Shown here one piece after another: positions 1-10,459 of a stretch of DNA of 64,000 bases (its first letter is position 1; every line of letters starts with the position of its first letter). A model generated the notes under the pieces. The model saw only the letters and a list, made by a program, of their open reading frames with translations. It ran no database searches and was not told the origin of the DNA. A program made the position numbers and the translations under genes. Where the stretch lies: positions 124,001 through 188,000 of the forward strand of contig QCNU01000001.1 in the NCBI GenBank assembly GCA_003213115.1, written 5' to 3'. The DNA is from Pelagibacteraceae bacterium AG-426-L23. GTDB lineage: Bacteria > Pseudomonadota > Alphaproteobacteria > Pelagibacterales > Pelagibacteraceae.

Positions 1-1
1 C

Positions 2-1279
2 GATCTAAAAACAGAAATGGAGAAAAATGGAAAAAAATTTACTAGAGAGCTTAAACCAGATAGAGAATATACAAACCCGAATGGTGTTAAATTTAAATTG
101 CACGGAAGAGCTTTGCTTTTAAATAGAAACGTTGGTCATCTTATGACCAATCCTGCAATAATTTTAAAGGATGGATCTGAAATTCCAGAAGGAATTATGG
201 ATGCTTTTTTTTCAACAATGTGTGCATTGCATGATTTCAAAAATAAAAAAAATTCTCGAACAGGCTCAGTTTATATAGTTAAACCAAAAATGCACGGACC
301 GGATGAAGCCTCCTTCACAAATGACTTGTTTGAAAAAGTAGAGGAAACTTTAAATCTTAAAAAGTACACAATTAAAGTAGGCATTATGGATGAGGAGAGG
401 AGAACAACTGTTAACTTGAAGGAATGTATTAGAAAAGTAAAAGAAAGAATAGTTTTTATCAATACAGGTTTTTTAGACAGAACAGGAGATGAAATGCATA
501 CCTCTTTCGAAGCAGGGCCAATGATTTTTAAAGGAGATATGAAGAAATCTGCTTGGCTAAATACTTATGAAGATTGGAATGTTGACACAGGTCTTTCTTG
601 TGGATTTTCTGGTGTTGCCCAAATAGGTAAAGGCATGTGGGCGATGCCGGATAGAATGTCGGATATGATGAAGCAAAAAATTGTTCACCCAAACTCAGGT
701 GCTAATTGTGCGTGGGTGCCATCACCAACGGCGGCAACACTTCATTCAATCCATTATCATGAGGTAAACGTATTTAAAAAACAGATTGAAATTAAAAAGA
801 GACAAAAAGCAAAATTGGATAAAATTTTAGAGATACCTACCGCAGATAGGCCGAATTGGTCTGTCGAAGAAATTAATAAAGAATTAGAAAATAATGCCCA
901 AGGAATTTTAGGGTATGTAGTAAGATGGATTGACCAGGGAGTTGGTTGTTCAAAAGTTCCTGATATTAACAATATAGGCCTGATGGAAGATAGAGCAACA
1001 TTAAGAATATCTTCGCAACATATGGCAAATTGGCTTTATCACGGTGTCTGTACTCAAGATCAAGTGATGGATGTAATGAAAAAAATGGCGAGAATTGTTG
1101 ATAAACAAAATGATAGTTCTGAAAAATCAAATTACAAGAAAATGTCTGATGACTTTGAAAATTCAATAGCATTTAAAGCTGCATGCGATCTAGTTTTTAA
1201 AGGCAAGGAACAGCCGTCTGGATATACTGAGCCTTTATTACATCAGAGAAGATTAGAGAAAAAATCTACAATTAATTAA
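2..1279 (+). CDS. glcB: Malate synthase G, C-terminal part (5' end outside window)
   Basis: Frame open to window edge; [12 protein letters not shown]..., [50 protein letters not shown] and [14 protein letters not shown] motifs of malate synthase G. Confidence 0.95.
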   Translation, partial: DLKTEMEKNGKKFTRELKPDREYTNPNGVKFKLHGRALLLNRNVGHLMTNPAIILKDGSEIPEGIMDAFFSTMCALHDFKNKKNSRTGSVYIVKPKMHGPDEASFTNDLFEKVEETLNLKKYTIKVGIMDEERRTTVNLKECIRKVKERIVFINTGFLDRTGDEMHTSFEAGPMIFKGDMKKSAWLNTYEDWNVDTGLSCGFSGVAQIGKGMWAMPDRMSDMMKQKIVHPNSGANCAWVPSPTAATLHSIHYHEVNVFKKQIEIKKRQKAKLDKILEIPTADRPNWSVEEINKELENNAQGILGYVVRWIDQGVGCSKVPDINNIGLMEDRATLRISSQHMANWLYHGVCTQDQVMDVMKKMARIVDKQNDSSEKSNYKKMSDDFENSIAFKAACDLVFKGKEQPSGYTEPLLHQRRLEKKSTIN

Positions 1280-1881
1280 TCATTTGTAACTGGAACTCTA
1301 TTTTTAAAGGCTGAAAATAGTGTCCCGTCATCTAACTGCTCAATTTCTCCTCCTACAGGTAGGCCTTGAGCTAATTTTGTAATTTTTAATTTATCATTTT
1401 TAATAGAGTCTTCTATGTAATGAGCTGTAGTTTGGCCTTCAACAGTAGCACTTGTTGCAATAATAACTTCTTTTAAACTATTTTTTTTTATTCTTTTAAT
1501 GAGAGAGTCTATTAATAAATTTTTTTTTTCGTAATTTTCATTGGAGTTTAGTGTGCCTCCCAAAATATGGAAGTAACCTTTATATATATTTGCAGATTCA
1601 ATTACCCACATATCAGCAAGATTTTCAACTACGCAAATTTTATCGAATTTGCTTACTTGCTCACAAATACAAACTCTATCTACAATTTTTAAATTACCAC
1701 AATTTATACACCTCACTACATTTTTATAAATTTTTGATAATGACTGAGCTAATGGCTTAACCATGCTATCTTTATTATTAATAAGTTTAAGTATAATTCT
1801 TTTAGCTGATTTAGGTCCTAAACCCGGTAATCTAGAAAATTGTTTTATAAGTTCTTCTATCTCTGGAATATTGTTGCTCAT
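1276..1881 (-). CDS. recR: Recombination protein RecR
   Basis: [22 protein letters not shown], zinc-finger [16 protein letters not shown], Toprim domain; downstream of ybaB and dnaX. Confidence 0.95.
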   Translation of the reverse strand: MSNNIPEIEELIKQFSRLPGLGPKSAKRIILKLINNKDSMVKPLAQSLSKIYKNVVRCINCGNLKIVDRVCICEQVSKFDKICVVENLADMWVIESANIYKGYFHILGGTLNSNENYEKKNLLIDSLIKRIKKNSLKEVIIATSATVEGQTTAHYIEDSIKNDKLKITKLAQGLPVGGEIEQLDDGTLFSAFKNRVPVTND

Positions 1882-2202
1882 TTAAAAAGGTGGCTTAATA
1901 TTAAATGGAAGTTGAATTCCTCCAGTAAGATTTGATAACTCCTCAGAAGATTTCTTCTTAAGATTTTCTTTAGCATTATTGTAAGCTGCTTTGATCAAAT
2001 CATTAATTACTTCTCTGCTCTCTTTTTTTGCCTCTTCACTAATTATAATTGATTTCATTTCATAATCACCGGTAAGAATTACTTTAACTAAATTTCCTCC
2101 TGCTTCTCCTTCGACTTCAATTTTTTTAATTTTGTCTTGGAGTTCTTTCATTTTTTCCTGCATTACTTTTGCTTTTGAAAGCATATCTGTAAAATCATTC
2201 AT
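1882..2202 (-). CDS. YbaB/EbfC nucleoid-associated protein
   Basis: MxxMLSKAKVMQEKMKELQ...LTGDYEMKSI pattern; between dnaX and recR; start set to internal Met. Confidence 0.92.
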   Translation of the reverse strand: MNDFTDMLSKAKVMQEKMKELQDKIKKIEVEGEAGGNLVKVILTGDYEMKSIIISEEAKKESREVINDLIKAAYNNAKENLKKKSSEELSNLTGGIQLPFNIKPPF

Positions 2203-3874
2203 CTTTATCCTCTTGAACATCTATAAGTTTAGCATCGGAAAAAGTTGAAAATATTTCTTTTGCTAATTCACTATTTTTTTCTTTGGAAACATTTGCAGAC
2301 TTATTTTCTAAATTTTTTTCATAGAAAGTTTTTGCCCCTGAAGTTTTACTTAAGGAAATTATCCATCTTTCACCAGTCCAAGTAAGTAATTTTTCTGTAA
2401 GCAATTTAATAAAATCTTTATTTAATTTCTCATTGAATCCTATGTCTATTTTTCCTTTATGGAAGTTTACCAATCTTACATTGCGTTCAAGGTCATATTT
2501 AAGTTCTATTTCTTTTTCTTTCTCGGCAAGTTTGATTAAATCTTCAAACTTTTCAATTTGAATATTTTTTTGAACTTCAATTTTTTTTGGTTGACTGATT
2601 TGAATTTGCTCGGTGTTTTTAAGTTGACTTGTAGTTGTTCGTTTTATTTTTTTTTCTTCTTTTGGCTCATCAGAATCAAATTGATTTTGAACTTTTTTAA
2701 AATTATCGCCGCCTTTAATATCTTGCTCATTAATCTTAATATCTTTTGTTCTTTCAATATCTTTTAAATGAATTAATTGTAAAATATACATTTCTAAAGA
2801 TAAATTTTCATTAGATACAAGTTTGAGATCATCAATAGTTTTGATGGTAAGCTGCCAAAATAATCCTAAATCTTGCATATTTAAGTTTTTGGAATAGTCA
2901 TCAATCATTTTGAGTTCAGACTCTGAAATTAGATTATCCTTTTCAATAGGTCCTAGATTTACCCTTCTGCTAAACAAATGAATTATCTCTAAAATATCAT
3001 TAAGAAAGTATCTCGCATCTAAACCGTCCTCGATCATTTCTTTCAAAAAATCTACAGCTTTTTTTTGATCGCCGTTAAGAATCTCTTTAAATAGATGTAT
3101 AATTTTGCTTCTGTCAGCTAAACCTAGCATTTTTCTTATATCTTGATCGTGAATTTCTTTATCTTGGCCAGAGCCTTTAGTAATTAATGCCCTATCTAAT
3201 AATGATAAAGCATCTCTGACTGAGCCTTCAGATGCTCTTGCAATAATTTTCAGTGCTTCATCAGAAATCTTTCCGCCCTCTTTTTTTGAAATATCTTTTA
3301 TATGCAAAAAAAGCTTTTGCAAATTTACTCTTTTTAAATCAAATCTTTGACATCTTGATAAAATTGTAACTGGAATCTTTCTCACCTCAGTGGTGGCAAG
3401 AATAAATTTTAATCTTTCAGGTGGTTCCTCTAAAGTCTTAAGTAGTCCGTTAAATGCTTGTTTTGAAAGCATGTGAACTTCATCAATTATAAAAATTTTA
3501 AAACTAGCACTAGTCGGACTATACTTAGAATTTTCAATAAGTTCTCTTACATCGTCAATACCAGTTTTTGAGGCTGCATCCATTTCAAGAACATCAATGT
3601 GATTGGAGCTAACTATTTCTTTACAAGTATCACAAAAAGACTCGGGTGAACATTTTTTAGAACTATCAGAATTTTTAATACAATTTAAAGCTTTTGCTAT
3701 TAACCTAGCTGTAGTAGTTTTTCCAATTCCCCTGATACCTGTTAAAAGATATGCATTTGGTGTCTTGCCCAACTTAATGGCATTAACAATAGTTTGTGCA
3801 ATAACTTCTTGGCCTATTAAATCTTTAAATTCTTGAGGTCTATATTTTAAAGCTAAAATTTTACTATTATTCAT
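2195..3874 (-). CDS. dnaX: DNA polymerase III subunit gamma/tau
   Basis: ALKYRPQEFKDLIGQE, GIRGIGKTTTARLIAKALNC, DEVHMLSKQAFNGLLKTLEEPP. Confidence 0.97.
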   Translation of the reverse strand: MNNSKILALKYRPQEFKDLIGQEVIAQTIVNAIKLGKTPNAYLLTGIRGIGKTTTARLIAKALNCIKNSDSSKKCSPESFCDTCKEIVSSNHIDVLEMDAASKTGIDDVRELIENSKYSPTSASFKIFIIDEVHMLSKQAFNGLLKTLEEPPERLKFILATTEVRKIPVTILSRCQRFDLKRVNLQKLFLHIKDISKKEGGKISDEALKIIARASEGSVRDALSLLDRALITKGSGQDKEIHDQDIRKMLGLADRSKIIHLFKEILNGDQKKAVDFLKEMIEDGLDARYFLNDILEIIHLFSRRVNLGPIEKDNLISESELKMIDDYSKNLNMQDLGLFWQLTIKTIDDLKLVSNENLSLEMYILQLIHLKDIERTKDIKINEQDIKGGDNFKKVQNQFDSDEPKEEKKIKRTTTSQLKNTEQIQISQPKKIEVQKNIQIEKFEDLIKLAEKEKEIELKYDLERNVRLVNFHKGKIDIGFNEKLNKDFIKLLTEKLLTWTGERWIISLSKTSGAKTFYEKNLENKSANVSKEKNSELAKEIFSTFSDAKLIDVQEDKDE

Positions 3875-3880
3875 TTTATT

Positions 3881-3976
3881 AAAAGAGGCAGGCAACAACC
3901 TGAAAAATTTTCACTACGGCTGCTTCTTTTCAGACCTGACCGGGTTTATGAAACATCCACCTGATGCCAACCTCAT
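3881..3976 (-). ncRNA. ffs: Signal recognition particle RNA (4.5S type)
   Basis: Minus strand has GGTCAGGTCTGAAAAGAAGCAGCC (SRP RNA apical domain); ends pair as GAGGttGGCA / TGCCtgCCTC followed by TTTT; directly upstream of dnaX. Confidence 0.9.
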
Positions 3977-4031
3977 CATGATTATATCAAGATAGATTTG
4001 ATTACTACAAGCTAGAATTTAAATTTGTGGA

Positions 4032-4874
4032 CTATTTTGTCCTAAAATTTGAGGCTTGATACACCCCTAATATATCAAGACTTTGTGTATGAAACCCAAG
4101 TTCCTCCATTGCATTTTGTACTGGTTTCTCGTCTAAATGTCCCTCAAAATCTAGATAGAAGTTAGTTTGAGCAAATGTATTTTTAACAGAAAAGCTTTCA
4201 AGTTTTGTCATATTAACTTGATTAGTGGCAAATCCCCCTAAGGACTTATACAGGGCGGCAGGCTCACTCTTTAATCTAAAAGTACAAGTTGTGATATACT
4301 TTTTTCCTTTTTCAAACTCTGGCTGTTGAACATTTTTTCCCATAATTAGAAATCTTGTAACATTTCCCTTTTCGTCCTCTATATTTTCTTTTAAAATTTT
4401 TAAATTATAAATTTTAGCTGATAGTTTTGAGGCTATAGCTGCAATAGATTTATCTTTTCCTTCTGCGAGTTCTTTTGCTGATCCCGCAGTATCTGCAGAA
4501 ATTATAGTTTTAAATCTATTATTCATTATAATTTTTTGACACTGACCTATAGCTTGAGCATGACTTCTAACACACTTTATATCTTTCATTTCAGCATCAT
4601 TTTTTGACAACAAGTTATGTTCTACTTTTTGAAAATGTTCTGCATGAATCTGAAGTTTATATTTTGGTAGAAGATAATGGATATCTGCTACTCTTCCGGC
4701 TAAAGAATTTTCTAATGGAATTATAATTTTGTAAGAATCGTCTTCGAATGCTGTTTTAAAAGTTTCTTCAAAAGTAGAGCATGTTTTTATCTCTGGATTT
4801 TTAAAAACTTCGTTAATAGCTATATGTGAATATGCACCTGGTTCGCCTTGAAAGGCAATTTTAATTTTTGACAT
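4032..4874 (-). CDS. pheA: Prephenate dehydratase
   Basis: IAFQGEPGAYSHIA N-terminus, SADTAGSAKELAEG, ACT-domain region. Confidence 0.93.
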   Translation of the reverse strand: MSKIKIAFQGEPGAYSHIAINEVFKNPEIKTCSTFEETFKTAFEDDSYKIIIPLENSLAGRVADIHYLLPKYKLQIHAEHFQKVEHNLLSKNDAEMKDIKCVRSHAQAIGQCQKIIMNNRFKTIISADTAGSAKELAEGKDKSIAAIASKLSAKIYNLKILKENIEDEKGNVTRFLIMGKNVQQPEFEKGKKYITTCTFRLKSEPAALYKSLGGFATNQVNMTKLESFSVKNTFAQTNFYLDFEGHLDEKPVQNAMEELGFHTQSLDILGVYQASNFRTK

Positions 4875-5610
4875 TTCTCTCCATCAATTTTTTTATTTCT
4901 ATTAGATCGTTCTCAGTGTCTACACTTAAAGGAGATTGATCTACATATCCAACATCAATTTTCATTTTATTTTCCAGCGCTCTTAGTTGTTCTAATCCTC
5001 TTTCTGTCTCAAGTTTAGTTCTTTCTAAGCTTACATACCTCAATAAAGCTTTGTTAGTAAAGGCATAAATTCCTATATGGTGGTAGATAAAATTTGAAAT
5101 ATTATTTTCTATAACTCTTGAAAAATCTAAAGCAGCTGAAAATTTATCGTTTTTTATAATTTTTTCTTTCGTCGAGACTTTTACAACATTTCGATCTGAC
5201 TTATCTTTTTCATTATCTAATTTTGAGGCCAGTGTAGCTATATCACAATTTTTTTTTTTAATATGATCTACAAGATAATTTATAGCTGATGGATCTAAAT
5301 TAGGCATATCACCTTGTAAGTTAATAATGAAATCTGGCTCGCCTTTAAGTTCGTTCTTAAAAACTTCATATATTCTATCTGTACCAGTTTGGTGAGAAGT
5401 TTTTGTGATAATGGCTTTGCCTCCTTTATTTTTAATCTTTTGAGCTATGGCTTCATCTGGAGTTGCAACCAAAACTTCATCCACTCTAGATTTTTTAGCT
5501 AAATCATATACGTGTAAAATCATCTCTTTATTATTTATTAGTTTCAAAGGTTTGTTAGGTAACCTCTTGGCGTCAAGTCTGGTTGGTATAATTAATGCAA
5601 TCTTGCTCAT
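4861..5610 (-). CDS. kdsB: 3-deoxy-manno-octulosonate cytidylyltransferase
   Basis: IIPTRLDAKRLPNKPL, TDRIYEV, INLQGDMPN motifs. Confidence 0.93.
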   Translation of the reverse strand: MSKIALIIPTRLDAKRLPNKPLKLINNKEMILHVYDLAKKSRVDEVLVATPDEAIAQKIKNKGGKAIITKTSHQTGTDRIYEVFKNELKGEPDFIINLQGDMPNLDPSAINYLVDHIKKKNCDIATLASKLDNEKDKSDRNVVKVSTKEKIIKNDKFSAALDFSRVIENNISNFIYHHIGIYAFTNKALLRYVSLERTKLETERGLEQLRALENKMKIDVGYVDQSPLSVDTENDLIEIKKLMERNVKN

Positions 5611-5677
5611 ATTTGTGCGGCTCATAGACGCAAAAAAAAACGACTATTTTTTGTTTTATTTTATTTAGTCATGCTAT

Positions 5678-6232
5678 ATGTCATTATTAGTTATCAAATT
5701 TATGAATGGTTTTGAAATAAATAAAATTATTGCTTCAGTTCTTGCTACTGTTTTAATCGTATTTGGTATTACAAAATTCACAGATATTTTATTTCGCGTA
5801 GATAAGCCTAGCCAGTCTGCATATAAAGTTGAAAAGGTTGAAAGTTTAGCAACCGATGCTTCTACAGTGGCGGCTAGTACTGATATAAGCAGTCTCTTAG
5901 CAATGGGCGACATTCAGCATGGAGAGAAAGTTTTTAAGAAGTGTAGTGCCTGTCATATGATAAAAGCAGGTGGAAAAAATATGATTGGCCCAAATCTTTG
6001 GAGTGTACTAGGTAGAGAAACTGGAGCGGTTGCAGATTATAAATATTCTAAAGCTTTAATTGCTTATGGAAAAAAATGGACTTTTGATGAAATGAATGGT
6101 TTTTTAATTAAACCTTCAGTTCATATTAAAGGTACCAAGATGGCATTTGCGGGATTAAAAAAAGAAAGAGATAGAGCTTCTGTTATTTTATATATGAATT
6201 CTAAAAGTGATAGCCCTCTTCCAACACCCTAG
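5678..6232 (+). CDS. Membrane-anchored cytochrome c
   Basis: N-terminal hydrophobic anchor, CSACH haem site, GPNLW, TKMAFAGLK. Confidence 0.9.
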   Translation: MSLLVIKFMNGFEINKIIASVLATVLIVFGITKFTDILFRVDKPSQSAYKVEKVESLATDASTVAASTDISSLLAMGDIQHGEKVFKKCSACHMIKAGGKNMIGPNLWSVLGRETGAVADYKYSKALIAYGKKWTFDEMNGFLIKPSVHIKGTKMAFAGLKKERDRASVILYMNSKSDSPLPTP

Positions 6233-7155
6233 TTCAAACACCAATTTATAATACTTTTCTGAGCATGAACTCTATTAAGGGCTTGCGTCCAAACTACAGA
6301 TTGTTTTCCATCAATAACATCATTGGTTACTTCTTCTCCTCTACCAACTGGAAGACAATGCATAAAAATTGCATCTGATTTAGCTAAGCTCATTAGTTTT
6401 TTATTAACTTGATATTTTTTTAGAGATTTTTTCTTTTTACTTTTATTTACTTTATCATTCATTGAAATCCATTTATCTGTCATTATACAGTCAGCATCCT
6501 TCGCTGCATCTCTTGGATCATTTGTTACCGTAAGCTTTGTTTTATTTTTTTTTGCCCATGAGACTATTTTTTTATTAGGTTGATATTGTTTTGGGCAGCC
6601 AATTTTTAATGTGAAATTAAATTTGCTAGCAGCTTCAATAAGAGAGTTTGACATATTATTGTTGCCATCTCCCAGCCACGCAATACTCTTGCCCTCTATA
6701 TTTCCTTTTTCCTCCTCAAAAGTTAAGATATCTGACATAACTTGACAGGGATGACTTTGGTTTGAAAGTCCATTGATAATAGGAATAGTGAGATATTTTC
6801 CAAATTCTTTCAAATTCTCATGTGAAGAAGTTCTTAGCATAATAATATCAGCGTACTCAGATAATACCTTTGCAGTATCTTTTAAAGTTTCATCTCCTTT
6901 TCCGTAATGTATTCCCTCTGGGCTTAAAATTATAGATGAGCCACCAAGTTGCTTAACAGCAATATCGAATGAAATTCTTGTTCTAGTCGAGGGCTTTTCG
7001 AAAATCATAATCATTGATCTTCCATAAAATGGTTTGTCATTGTCTGGTTCAGACTTGTTAAGATCTTTTCTACTGGACTTTCTTTTCTTAGCCTCTTCTA
7101 TAATACCTCTTAGTGCTTGAGAGGATAAATCAGATATATCTAAAAAGTTTTTCAT
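6229..7155 (-). CDS. argF: Ornithine carbamoyltransferase
   Basis: FEKPSTRTRISF, NGLSNQSHPCQ, FMHCLPVGRGEEV. Confidence 0.96.
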   Translation of the reverse strand: MKNFLDISDLSSQALRGIIEEAKKRKSSRKDLNKSEPDNDKPFYGRSMIMIFEKPSTRTRISFDIAVKQLGGSSIILSPEGIHYGKGDETLKDTAKVLSEYADIIMLRTSSHENLKEFGKYLTIPIINGLSNQSHPCQVMSDILTFEEEKGNIEGKSIAWLGDGNNNMSNSLIEAASKFNFTLKIGCPKQYQPNKKIVSWAKKNKTKLTVTNDPRDAAKDADCIMTDKWISMNDKVNKSKKKKSLKKYQVNKKLMSLAKSDAIFMHCLPVGRGEEVTNDVIDGKQSVVWTQALNRVHAQKSIINWCLN

Positions 7156-8318
7156 TTATAAGTTTTACATACTTTATTTAATATTGCTACAGCCTCATCA
7201 ATATTTTTCTTTTTAACATTTAAGGGAGGAAGCAACCTTATAACATTTTCAGCAGCCCTAACTGCTAAAAGTTTGTTTTCTAATAGTTTATTAATAAATT
7301 TATTTTGATCTTTTGAAATTTTAAGGCCTAATAATAATCCCATTCCTCTTACTTCCAAAATGACTTTTGGATATTTCTTTTTTAAGTTTTGAAGCTCATT
7401 ATGAAAATACTTTGATGTTTGCTGTACATTTCTCAAAAAACCTTTTTTAAATATCACATCAAGAACTGCATTGCCCACGCTCATAGCTAGAGGATTTCCT
7501 CCAAAAGTAGTGCCGTGAGAACCAGGTGTCATCCCTGAAGCAACCTTTTTAGTCATTAAACAAGCACCAATAGGAAATCCGCCTCCTATACCTTTAGCTA
7601 TTGGTACTATATCTGGTTTAATTTTTGCGTGTTCGTAAGCAAAAAATTTACCAGTTCTTCCTATACCGCATTGAACTTCATCCAGGATAAGTAATATTTT
7701 CTTTTTGTTACAAAGTTTTCTTAAATGTCTTAGACAAAAATCAGGAATCACTTTTATTCCTCCTTCACCCATTATTGTTTCAACCATTATTGCTGCAGTT
7801 TTTTTGGTTATTTTTTTTTCTAAACCTTTATGATCTCCGAAATTAAAATGATCAAAACCATCAACTTTTGGATAGAAACCTTCCATCATTTTTTTACTAT
7901 TACTTGCAAAAATAGTAGCAAGGGTTCTTCCGTGAAAACTTTTATTAATGCAAAGAATTCTATTTTTTTTTGGCTGTCCTTTAGAATAAAAATATCTTCT
8001 TGCAATTTTAATCGCTGCTTCAGTAGCTTCAGCGCCAGAATTTTGAAATACAACGTAATCGGCGAAAGTTTTTTGCGTCAACCTCTTTGCTAGCTTTTCT
8101 TGTTCTGGAATTATAAAAACATTAGAAACATGCCATAATTTTTTAGATTGCTTATTAATTGCTTTATTTAAATAATCGTTTGAGTGACCTAAAGAATTAA
8201 CAGCTATGCCTTGGACAAAGTCTAAGTATTTTTTTCCTTTAGATGAGTATAAATAACAACCCTTCCCTTTTTTAAAAGAAATTTTCTTTCTATTGTATGT
8301 GTTTAATACTGAACTCAT
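7152..8318 (-). CDS. argD: Acetylornithine aminotransferase family (class III)
   Basis: NSGAEATEAAIKIAR, LILDEVQCGIGRTGKFFAYEH, HGTTFGGNPLA; next to argF. Confidence 0.93.
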   Translation of the reverse strand: MSSVLNTYNRKKISFKKGKGCYLYSSKGKKYLDFVQGIAVNSLGHSNDYLNKAINKQSKKLWHVSNVFIIPEQEKLAKRLTQKTFADYVVFQNSGAEATEAAIKIARRYFYSKGQPKKNRILCINKSFHGRTLATIFASNSKKMMEGFYPKVDGFDHFNFGDHKGLEKKITKKTAAIMVETIMGEGGIKVIPDFCLRHLRKLCNKKKILLILDEVQCGIGRTGKFFAYEHAKIKPDIVPIAKGIGGGFPIGACLMTKKVASGMTPGSHGTTFGGNPLAMSVGNAVLDVIFKKGFLRNVQQTSKYFHNELQNLKKKYPKVILEVRGMGLLLGLKISKDQNKFINKLLENKLLAVRAAENVIRLLPPLNVKKKNIDEAVAILNKVCKTYK

Positions 8319-8320
8319 GA

Positions 8321-9133
8321 TTAGCTCTTAAGTTTATAACCTTTTTTTAATAAAAGATATGCCAAGAGACCTAAAAGAATACATAAAATAAAAAGATAAA
8401 TTGCGCCTATAAAAATTGAACCATCAGATGTCTCTAAAAAACTATATCTAAATCCATCAATCATATAGAAAAAAGGATTAAGTTTACTAATTGTTTGAAG
8501 AAATTCAGGTAATCTTTCAATAGAATAAAAAGTACCAGAAAGAAAGGATAAAGGAACTATAATAAAATTTGTTACAGTCGCCATATGATCAAATTTTTCA
8601 GCCCACAAACCTGCTATTACGCCAAGTGCACCTAGTGCAAATGAGGATAAGAAAGTAAATATTACTAAAGTTAAATAGTTCTTAATTTCTAAATCTACCA
8701 AAAAATAGAAAATTATTATGGATATGATTGCAATCATTACGCTTCTAGTAACTGCAGCTAAAGTAGTAGCAACTGTGATTTCAGCAGGTGATAAAGGTGC
8801 ATACAAAATATCAACAATATTTCCTTGAATTTTGCCAATCATAAAAGATGAAGACGAGTGAGAAAAAGACTGCTGAATAATTTGCATTGCTATAAGTCCA
8901 GGTGCTAAAAAGCTTATGAAAGAAACTCCCAAAACGCTTCCTCTATCATCCCCAATAGCTAAAGATAAAACTAAAAGAAATAACAATGATGATATTAAAG
9001 GTGAAAATATAGTTTGGATCCACACTATTAAAAATCTTAAGACCTCTTTTTTGTAAAGAGTCCAAGCTCCGGTCCAGTTGATTAGACCAAATCTTCTTAC
9101 GCCAATTTTATATTTCTCTGTAATTTCAACCAT
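8321..9133 (-). CDS. ABC-2 type transporter permease
   Basis: Six-TM ABC-2 pattern, SGTFYSIERLPEFLQTISKLNPFFYMIDGFRY. Confidence 0.85.
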   Translation of the reverse strand: MVEITEKYKIGVRRFGLINWTGAWTLYKKEVLRFLIVWIQTIFSPLISSLLFLLVLSLAIGDDRGSVLGVSFISFLAPGLIAMQIIQQSFSHSSSSFMIGKIQGNIVDILYAPLSPAEITVATTLAAVTRSVMIAIISIIIFYFLVDLEIKNYLTLVIFTFLSSFALGALGVIAGLWAEKFDHMATVTNFIIVPLSFLSGTFYSIERLPEFLQTISKLNPFFYMIDGFRYSFLETSDGSIFIGAIYLFILCILLGLLAYLLLKKGYKLKS

Positions 9134-9271
9134 GGCTAGTCTTATAACCTTAAATTTTTAAAAATCTGTGCAAAACTGCATTTTGTACTGATTTTACTGA
9201 TTTTATTCTTTCAGACCACAATATTATGTATTAAGTTTAAAAAAAACACTAAATATAGTATAAGTTGTAAT

Positions 9272-9763
9272 ATGAGCTGGACAGACGAAAAAGTAGAAAA
9301 ACTTAAAGAGCTTTGGAGCAAAGGTCAAACGGCTAGTCAAATAGCAGAGGCATTGGGAGATACGACTAGAAATGCCGTAATTGGGAAAGCACATCGATTA
9401 AATCTAGAGGCAAGAGCACCTTCAAAACAAACTAATAAACAACAAGGTTTTAAAAAAAATAAAAAAACGCAAAAAACAGTTAGTAGAAAAAGTAGATTTA
9501 AATCTATTTTATTGGATAAAAATTTTGAGCCTGAAAAACCAACTTCACTAGAGGAACTTACTGATACTACTTGCAGATGGCCGATTGGTCATCCAGATGA
9601 GGATAGTTTTTACTTTTGTGGAAGAAAACCTGTAGAAGATTTCTCTTATTGCAAATTACACGTTTTGTATGCGTTTCAACCTAAAAATACAAAAGAAGAG
9701 CCTATCACCAAAGAAGACGAGGTACCGGCATTCTTAGAAAAGAAAATTAAGTCCGCAAGTTAA
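9272..9763 (+). CDS. gcrA: GcrA cell cycle regulator
   Basis: MSWTDEKVEKLKELWSKGQTASQIAEALG...TRNAVIGKAHRL; C-terminal CRWPIGHP...FYFCG. Confidence 0.95.
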   Translation: MSWTDEKVEKLKELWSKGQTASQIAEALGDTTRNAVIGKAHRLNLEARAPSKQTNKQQGFKKNKKTQKTVSRKSRFKSILLDKNFEPEKPTSLEELTDTTCRWPIGHPDEDSFYFCGRKPVEDFSYCKLHVLYAFQPKNTKEEPITKEDEVPAFLEKKIKSAS

Positions 9764-9790
9764 CAAAACTTTAACATTACAATCATATAA

Positions 9791-10021
9791 TTGAATATGA
9801 AAATTATTAAAAAATACCTTAAATGGTTAAGCACTTTTTTAGTCTTAACAGGTATATTATTAACTAACTTAAATATGTATCCAATTAATATAATGTTTCA
9901 CGGGGCTGGAGTTGTAGGCTGGACTGTAGCTGGTTTTTTATCAAAAGATAAAGCTATACTTACAAACTTTGGTTTACAGATTCCATTATTTCTAATCGGA
10001 TTTTATCAAATACTTTTTTAG
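9791..10021 (+). CDS. Small membrane protein, unknown
   Basis: Two to three hydrophobic helices; compact spacing with arsC. Confidence 0.6.
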   Translation: MNMKIIKKYLKWLSTFLVLTGILLTNLNMYPINIMFHGAGVVGWTVAGFLSKDKAILTNFGLQIPLFLIGFYQILF

Positions 10022-10024
10022 ATA

Positions 10025-10459
10025 ATGAAAAATGTTCTTTTTGTTTGTACTGGAAATTCTGCTCGCAGCATTATTGCTGAAAGCATAATCAATCATAGTT
10101 ATAAAGATAAATTTAAAGGCTTTAGTGCAGGGAGCAACCCTTCAGGTAAAATAAACCCTTATATAAAAAATTTTCTACAAAAAAAAGGTTTTGATCTCGA
10201 AAAATGTTATTCCAAAAACTTTGATGAATTTTTAAATAATAAAATAAAAATAGATCATGTTTTTACGGTTTGCAGTAATGCTCATAACGAGGTTTGTCCG
10301 ATTTGGCCTGAAAAAAAAGAAATTATTCATTGGGATATTGAGGATCCCGTAAAAAAATTTAAGAATACAAATGATCCAAATGAAATAAACGATATATCTC
10401 AATTAACTTTTGATGATATAAATTCTAGAATTGAGGATTGGATTAAAAATGAGAAATAA
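10025..10459 (+). CDS. arsC: Arsenate reductase, low-MW phosphatase fold
   Basis: VLFVCTGNSARSIIAE catalytic loop; FTVCSNAHNEVCPIWP; DIEDP. Confidence 0.88.
   Translation: MKNVLFVCTGNSARSIIAESIINHSYKDKFKGFSAGSNPSGKINPYIKNFLQKKGFDLEKCYSKNFDEFLNNKIKIDHVFTVCSNAHNEVCPIWPEKKEIIHWDIEDPVKKFKNTNDPNEINDISQLTFDDINSRIEDWIKNEK

Noticed and set aside
271-462. Short antisense ORFs such as 271-462(-), 757-972(-), 12252-12476(+), 14048-14434(+), 61664-61954(+)
   Set aside because: They lie opposite well-supported genes and have no recognisable domains
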